Notes under the pieces: model-generated
Databases searched by the model: none
The model's input: only the letters and a program-made list of their open reading frames with translations
What the model was told of the DNA's origin: nothing
Made by a program: the position numbers and the translations under genes
Shown: piece by piece, positions 59,966 to 64,000 of the stretch
Layout of the letters: each line of letters begins with the position of its first letter
Numbering within the stretch: the first letter of the stretch is position 1
Assembly (NCBI GenBank): GCA_902779875.1
Contig: CACZCX010000012.1
Location: forward strand, 62,001 to 126,000
Reading direction: 5' to 3'
DNA: 64,000 nucleotides
Origin: an uncultured Bacteroidales bacterium
GTDB lineage: Bacteria; Bacteroidota; Bacteroidia; Bacteroidales; Bacteroidaceae

Positions 59966-60979
59966 ATGAAAAAGATTGCATCGACGACACTCAAGATAAC
60001 CATACCGCTGCTCATATCGGCAGTAATACTTTATTTCACCTACCGCGACTACGATTTCAGCCTGTTTTGGGCTGATATGAAACGTATTGACTGGCGTTGG
60101 CTCGTGGCTGCACTGGCATTCAGCGCCTTCGGTCCCCTGTTCCGTGGCCTTAGGTGGAACCTGCTGCTGGAGCCCATCGGTTATGACGTTCCCAAGAGAG
60201 ACACCGTGCTGACCGTATTCACCGGTTACGCGGCCAACATAATCATCCCCCGCGTAGGTGAGATAAGCCGATGCGCCATACTGGAGCGTAACGCCGGCGT
60301 ACCGTTCAGCAAGGGTCTGGGCACACTGGTCGCCGAGCGCGTTGTCGATGCCGTACTTTTGGGTCTGATAGTCCTGGGAGGCGTGCTCTCTCAGCTCCGC
60401 CAGTTCCGTCTGCTGCTCACTCCCGGTGAGTCCGATGCCACTCCCGTGACCGACAGCGTTCCGCTGTTTGAAAACCCCACGTTCTGGTGGTGGGTCGCAG
60501 TTATTGCAATACTCACTATCCTGTTCTGGTGGCTCTCGGTAAAGTTCCACCTGGGTGACAGGATCAAAGGATTCATACGCGGCTTCTGGGAGGGTTTCCT
60601 GGCCCTCCGTCAGATACGCCGCCTGCCTCTCTTCCTTATCTACTCGTTCAGCATCTGGATATGCTATTATCTGGAGCTCTATCTGGCATTCTACTGCCTG
60701 CCCTCTACCGCTCAGGTTGGTCCGCTGGCAGGTCTTGCCTGTTTTGCAGCCAGCAGTGTAGCCGTCCTGGTCCCCACTCCCAACGGTGCCGGCCCCTGGA
60801 ACCTGGCCATTGTCAAGATGCTCGGAATATACGGAGCCAAGGAGGCCGATGCACAGCCCATGTCACTGGTGCTGCATTTCTGTCAGACTATGATTTATCT
60901 CCTATGCGGACTCATTGCATGGATAGTCCTCAGGATCATCCATCACAATGACCCGGCCCGCGGCAAAATAGAACTCTAA
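59966..60979 (+). CDS. LPG-synthase TM-type (UPF0104) membrane protein
   Basis: 337 aa from the ATG at 59966. Seven to eight hydrophobic segments. Typical family landmarks: RWLVAALAFSAFGPLFRGLRW, FTGYAANIIIPRVGEISRCA (near residue 95), and PTPNGAGPWNLAIVKMLGIYG near the end. The family contains the flippase part of MprF and many uncharacterised membrane proteins; no synthase domain is attached. It starts the unit with meaB, which begins 3 bases after its stop. Confidence 0.85.
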   Translation: MKKIASTTLKITIPLLISAVILYFTYRDYDFSLFWADMKRIDWRWLVAALAFSAFGPLFRGLRWNLLLEPIGYDVPKRDTVLTVFTGYAANIIIPRVGEISRCAILERNAGVPFSKGLGTLVAERVVDAVLLGLIVLGGVLSQLRQFRLLLTPGESDATPVTDSVPLFENPTFWWWVAVIAILTILFWWLSVKFHLGDRIKGFIRGFWEGFLALRQIRRLPLFLIYSFSIWICYYLELYLAFYCLPSTAQVGPLAGLACFAASSVAVLVPTPNGAGPWNLAIVKMLGIYGAKEADAQPMSLVLHFCQTMIYLLCGLIAWIVLRIIHHNDPARGKIEL

Positions 60980-60981
60980 GT

Positions 60982-62076
60982 ATGGAACATCCCGAGAACA
61001 GCGACGAATACAAAGGACTGACCGTGAACAGCGGTGTTGTCAGCCCGGGCAGCATCAACCCATACCTCAAGGGACGCCGCAAAAGCCGTCCCGTTCTCTC
61101 AGTCCAGGATTATGTCGACGGCATAATCAAGGGTAACGTGACCGTCCTCAGCCAGGCCGTCACCCTGGTGGAGAGCCTCAAGCCCGAACATCAGGCCATC
61201 GCCCAGGAGGTTATAGAGAAGTGTCTTCCCTACTCCGGCAACTCGGTGCGCATAGGCATAAGCGGTGTTCCCGGCGCAGGCAAGAGCACCAGTATCGATG
61301 CATTCGGACTCCATGTCCTCAAAGACGGCGGCAAACTTGCCGTACTGGCCATCGACCCCAGTTCAGAGCGCACCAAAGGCAGCATACTGGGTGACAAGAC
61401 ACGCATGGAGCGTCTGGCCGTGCACCCCAAGGCATTCATACGCCCCAGCCCGGCGGCCGGCTCACTGGGTGGCGTGGCACGCAAGACCCGTGAGACCATA
61501 GTGCTCTGTGAGGCTGCAGGTTTTGACAAGATATTCGTAGAGACTGTAGGTGTGGGACAGAGTGAGACTGCCGTACACTCCATGGTTGACTTCTTCCTGC
61601 TCATACAGCTGGCCGGCACAGGTGATGAACTCCAGGGCATAAAGCGCGGCATCATGGAGATGGCCGACGGCATAATCATAAACAAGGCCGATGGTGACAA
61701 CGCCCCCAAAGCCGAACTGGCGGCCAGTTCCTTCCGTAACGCACTCCACCTCTTTCCGCCATCGGAGAGCGGCTGGACTCCGCAGGTCCTCACATATTCC
61801 GGTTTCTATGAGATCCGCATCAAAGAGGTCTGGGATATGGTGTGGTCATATATGGATTTCGTAAAGAAAAACGGCTACTTCCAGTACCGCCGCAACGAAC
61901 AGGCCAAATACTGGATGCATGAGACCATAAGGGAATCCCTGCGCAACGGATTCTACAACGACCCGGAGATTGCGGCCCGCCTCAACGAATACGAGCAGCA
62001 GATACTCGGCGGACAGCAGACATCTTTCGCTGCTGCTCAAAAACTTCTGAATCTCTACTACTCTAAAAAGGGATAG
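60982..62076 (+). CDS. meaB: MeaB-type GTPase, methylmalonyl-CoA mutase chaperone
   Basis: 364 aa, G3E-family GTPase (MeaB/ArgK). P-loop GISGVPGAGKSTSIDAFG, then AVLAIDPSSERTKGSILGDKTRM with the family DPSS motif, ETVGVGQSETAVHSMVDF (switch II) and IIINKADGDN (G4). It protects and reloads adenosylcobalamin in methylmalonyl-CoA mutase, part of succinate-propionate metabolism. The mutase genes are not in the window. A repeat element follows 6 bases after the stop. Confidence 0.95.
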   Translation: MEHPENSDEYKGLTVNSGVVSPGSINPYLKGRRKSRPVLSVQDYVDGIIKGNVTVLSQAVTLVESLKPEHQAIAQEVIEKCLPYSGNSVRIGISGVPGAGKSTSIDAFGLHVLKDGGKLAVLAIDPSSERTKGSILGDKTRMERLAVHPKAFIRPSPAAGSLGGVARKTRETIVLCEAAGFDKIFVETVGVGQSETAVHSMVDFFLLIQLAGTGDELQGIKRGIMEMADGIIINKADGDNAPKAELAASSFRNALHLFPPSESGWTPQVLTYSGFYEIRIKEVWDMVWSYMDFVKKNGYFQYRRNEQAKYWMHETIRESLRNGFYNDPEIAARLNEYEQQILGGQQTSFAAAQKLLNLYYSKKG

Positions 62077-62081
62077 TTTTT

Positions 62082-62195
62082 CCATCCGGCGGAGGCTCGC
62101 CGCTTCGCGGCTCGGCTGTTCTTGACATTCTTGGCCTTCGGCCTCGCATGTCCGGGACAGGATCCTATCTGCGTATCAGGTACACGACATTTTTT
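62082..62195. mobile_element. GC-rich hairpin element, copy 2 (MITE-like)
   Basis: Second copy of the element at 43607: blocks 62082-62115 and 62150-62176 match blocks of copy 1 with one mismatch in the first and none in the second, and a different hairpin between them (GGCCTTCGGCC). The end TACACGACATTTTTT resembles copy 1; the left inverted repeat is not preserved. Confidence 0.7.
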
Positions 62196-62340
62196 GCAGG
62201 TGGACACGCAGGTGAGTACGTATTGGAGCGAGTGAGGCCACGAACGAGACCGCGGTCCCGGAGGGCCGCCAAGCGGAATGGAATGGAGCGCGTTTGCAGA
62301 GCAAACTAAAAAAAGGAAAAGGGGCTGAGCACCAGCCCCT
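62196..62340. other. repeat-rich gap next to tRNA-Gln
   Basis: No gene. Contains the tRNA-associated tail motif (62218-62249), GGAATGGAATGGA (about 62275-62287), a GTTTGC/GCAAAC hairpin (62292-62306) and a strong AGGGGCT/AGCCCCT hairpin (62320-62340) with T-rich sequence after it on the minus strand. Confidence 0.7.
62218..62249. repeat. tRNA-associated tail motif, copy 2
   Basis: ACGTATTGGAGCGAGTGAGGCCACGAACGAGA, closely matching 21916-21948 by tRNA-Val. Same orientation relative to the tRNA, about 170 bases from its 3' end. Confidence 0.75.
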
Positions 62341-62456
62341 CCTGCCTTTCCTGGTTCGAGTCCGGGTAGCCCAGCCCAGAAAAAAAGAATAGAGGCGCCT
62401 ACTTGCGTCTCTATTCTCTGGGCTGGGCTACCCGGACTCGAACCAGGAAAGGCAGG
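62341..62456. repeat. extended palindrome: inverted copy of tRNA-Gln 3' half
   Basis: Perfect 40-bp arms 62341-62380 and 62417-62456 around a terminator hairpin. The right arm is the T arm, variable region and acceptor end of tRNA-Gln plus five flanking bases; the left arm is an inverted duplicate. Confidence 0.95.
62380..62416 (-). terminator. intrinsic terminator of tRNA-Gln
   Basis: GAATAGAGACGC / GCGCCTCTATTC stem (one G-T or mismatch) followed on the minus strand by TTTTTTT. Confidence 0.8.
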
Positions 62457-62493
62457 ACCAGAATCTGCAGTGTTACCATTACACCATAGCCCA
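62423..62493 (-). tRNA. tRNA-Gln (anticodon CTG)
   Basis: 71 nt. Acceptor TGGGCTA/TAGCCCA, D arm GTGT-AATGGTA-ACAC, anticodon arm GCAGA-TTCTGGT-CCTGC (anticodon CTG, one mismatch at the loop-closing pair), T arm CCTGG-TTCGAGT-CCGGG, discriminator G. CCA is not encoded. Confidence 0.92.
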
Positions 62494-62648
62494 GTACATT
62501 GCTCAAAAGCGGTGCAAAGATACAGCTTTTTTGTATAACCGCAATTTTTTGGCACAATTTTTGCGATTGTTTCATATGAAAAATTCTAATGGATTCTTAC
62601 ACATTCCAAAATTGGGGCGTCAAACAAAACGCCGTGTCAGTTTTTCAT

Positions 62649-62656
62649 TATTTTTG
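62649..62656 (+). promoter_or_regulatory. -7 promoter box of rsfS
   Basis: TATTTTTG matches TAnnTTTG, 25 bases before the ATG at 62682. Confidence 0.5.
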
Positions 62657-62681
62657 CAGATTAAGAACCAAAAACATTCAA

Positions 62682-63050
62682 ATGGCTAAGAAGAAAAAGA
62701 GAGAGAGCATAATAGAGAGCATTATTGAAGGTATTCAGGACCGCAAGGGAGAGGGTATCACCGTAGTGGATCTGTCAGGCATTGAGGATACCGTATGCCG
62801 ATATTTCGTCATCTGCGAGGGAGGTACGCCTAACCAGACGCTCGCCATTGAAGACTCTATCCGTGAAAACGTAAGAATCAAGGAAGGACGCAAACCCGAT
62901 TTCGTGGAAGGAACCCGTTACGCTCATTGGATAGCCATGGATTACGGTGACGTAATGGTACACATATTCATACCTGAACTCAGAAAATTCTATGACCTGG
63001 AACACCTTTGGGCCGATGCCGTTACCGAGGATATCCCCGACATGGCATGA
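62682..63050 (+). CDS. rsfS: ribosomal silencing factor RsfS
   Basis: 122 aa from the ATG at 62682 (MAKKKKRESIIESIIEGI); 31 upstream codons of the open frame cross the promoter. Contains VDLSGIEDTVCRYFVICEGG, RYAHWIAMDYGDVMVHIF and FYDLEHLWADA, the diagnostic RsfS/Iojap motifs. It binds L14 and blocks subunit joining when nutrients run out. It lies 39 bases before ftsH, a common Bacteroidota arrangement. Confidence 0.95.
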   Translation: MAKKKKRESIIESIIEGIQDRKGEGITVVDLSGIEDTVCRYFVICEGGTPNQTLAIEDSIRENVRIKEGRKPDFVEGTRYAHWIAMDYGDVMVHIFIPELRKFYDLEHLWADAVTEDIPDMA

Positions 63051-63089
63051 CACCCTGACATACAACAACTGACAACACATTAATCATTT

Positions 63090-64000
63090 ATGGCAGACAA
63101 CAAAGACAACCGACCCAAGATAGGAGCCAAGATTACATCCTGGCTCTACATAATACTGTTCATCGGTCTCGGCTACCTGCTTTTCAAGGATGACGGCACC
63201 GATCTTACCGGCACGGCCACATATACCGAGTTCAAGGAGTATATGGAGAAAGGCTATGTGCAGGACCTTGTCATATTCGGGAACATAAACTCCATGGATA
63301 TGTACATCAAGGCCGATTCAGCCAAGTACGTATTCGGAGACCGCGCCCAGGTCCAGCCTATGACCAAACCCATGCTGACCGTAGGCGTAGGTCCTCTTGA
63401 CAACCTGCAGGAGTTCATAGACCAGATGGAGGCTGACGGCAGGTTCACCGGCAAGGTGGAATACCGCAAGCGTTCACATACCTTCACCGACATATTCATA
63501 AGCGTATTCCCGTTCGTACTCATCATAGTATTCTGGATAATACTGACCCGCAGGATGAACGGAGGTGCCGGCGGTGGCGGCGGCGTGTTCAACGTAGGCA
63601 AGTCCAAGGCCCGCGTATATGAGAAAGGACAAGCTGACCGCGTTACATTCAAGGATGTAGCCGGACAGGCCGAGGCCAAGACCGAGGTGGAGGAGATAGT
63701 GGAGTTCCTCAAGAACCCCAAGAAATATACCGACCTGGGAGGTAAGATACCCAAGGGCGCACTGCTCGTAGGTCCTCCGGGAACAGGTAAGACCCTCCTG
63801 GCCAAGGCCGTCGCAGGTGAGGCCGATGTCCCCTTCTTCTCACTTTCTGGCTCCGATTTCGTGGAGATGTTCGTGGGTGTGGGTGCATCGAGAGTACGTG
63901 ACCTGTTCCGTCAGGCCAAGGAGAAGGCTCCCTGCATAATATTCATCGATGAGATCGATGCCGTAGGACGCGCCCGCGGCAAGAATCCCGCCATGGGTGG
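63090..64000 (+). CDS. ftsH: ATP-dependent zinc metalloprotease FtsH (5' part)
   Basis: The first 303 codons are in the window; the stop is beyond the right edge. N-terminal membrane helix ([16 protein letters not shown]), a ~100-residue extracytoplasmic domain, a second helix ([17 protein letters not shown]), a Gly-rich linker, then the AAA module: [20 protein letters not shown], Walker [17 protein letters not shown], pore loop FVGVGAS, Walker [13 protein letters not shown]. The zinc protease domain lies outside. Degrades membrane and some cytosolic proteins. Confidence 0.97.
   Translation, partial: MADNKDNRPKIGAKITSWLYIILFIGLGYLLFKDDGTDLTGTATYTEFKEYMEKGYVQDLVIFGNINSMDMYIKADSAKYVFGDRAQVQPMTKPMLTVGVGPLDNLQEFIDQMEADGRFTGKVEYRKRSHTFTDIFISVFPFVLIIVFWIILTRRMNGGAGGGGGVFNVGKSKARVYEKGQADRVTFKDVAGQAEAKTEVEEIVEFLKNPKKYTDLGGKIPKGALLVGPPGTGKTLLAKAVAGEADVPFFSLSGSDFVEMFVGVGASRVRDLFRQAKEKAPCIIFIDEIDAVGRARGKNPAMG

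Noticed and set aside
62058..62555. 165-codon open frame spanning tRNA-Gln and repeats
   Set aside because: It reads through a tRNA gene, two terminators and a repeat element; such spurious proteins are often annotated next to tRNAs.

Overview
The window is a 64 kb piece of chromosome from a member of the Bacteroidales (Bacteroidota) with roughly balanced GC. Evidence for this: promoters carry the Bacteroidota -7 box TAnnTTTG; the gene families are typical of the phylum (PorQ and a T9SS-type tail, fimbrillin-like lipoproteins, six-bladed beta-propeller lipoproteins, OstA-like protein, DUF349 protein, TonB with a PEFPGG segment); and the orders purB-rluB-asnS, tig-clpP-clpX-recQ, porQ-cmk-ispH and era-der-rpmF-DUF177 are familiar from that order. 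A GH10 xylanase and a secreted PI-PLC fit a gut or rumen plant-fibre niche. That last point is inference. The genus cannot be fixed from the sequence alone.

Layout. 1-2.1 kb: ribosomal operon rplM-rpsI-rpsB (minus; rpsB runs off the left edge) with a structured leader. 2.25-2.6 kb: an unexplained small transcription unit. 2.7-7.3 kb: membrane protein, hotdog thioesterase, DUF2271 protein, PI-PLC, GH10 xylanase, nucleoside-gate protein. 7.5-11.8 kb: purB-rluB-asnS. 11.9-16.5 kb: MFS and NSS transporters, a small OMP, a DEDDh exonuclease and a SprT-like protein. 16.5-21.8 kb: three beta-propeller lipoproteins and a POT peptide transporter. 22.0 kb: tRNA-Val, then trpS. 23.3-34.5 kb: a long minus-strand run recQ-guaB-three PPIases-OstA-small protein-mutL (envelope biogenesis plus DNA repair). 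34.6-37.9 kb: tig-clpP-clpX. 38.2-40.5 kb: an interrupted lptB and an M6 protease. 40.5-43.5 kb: der, era, rpmF, DUF177. 43.9-49.2 kb: histidine kinase, TatD, an unknown gene, polyprenyl synthase, two tonB paralogues. 49.5-52.8 kb: porQ-cmk-ispH and an AT-rich OMP. 52.8-59.8 kb: an interrupted DUF349 gene, three fimbrillin-like genes, mgtE, rsmA. 60-64 kb: LPG-synthase-type membrane protein, meaB, tRNA-Gln, rsfS and ftsH (runs off the right edge).

Most interesting. (1) Both tRNA genes are followed by their terminator and then an inverted copy of the tRNA 3' end, giving extended palindromes of 76 and 116 bp, and both are followed by the same ~32-bp tail sequence. (2) A REP-like inverted-repeat family with core GGGACGGTTC sits at gene 3' ends and supplies the actual stop codons of four genes. 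(3) A GC-rich hairpin element of ~110-125 bp occurs twice. (4) lptB and the DUF349 gene each carry an out-of-frame internal deletion, in both cases either a real lesion or an assembly error. (5) A promoter, hairpin, 55-codon ORF and terminator unit at 2.25-2.6 kb matches nothing I recognise. (6) A perfect inverted repeat fills the promoter spacer of recQ. No CRISPR array, prophage or insertion-sequence transposase gene is visible.
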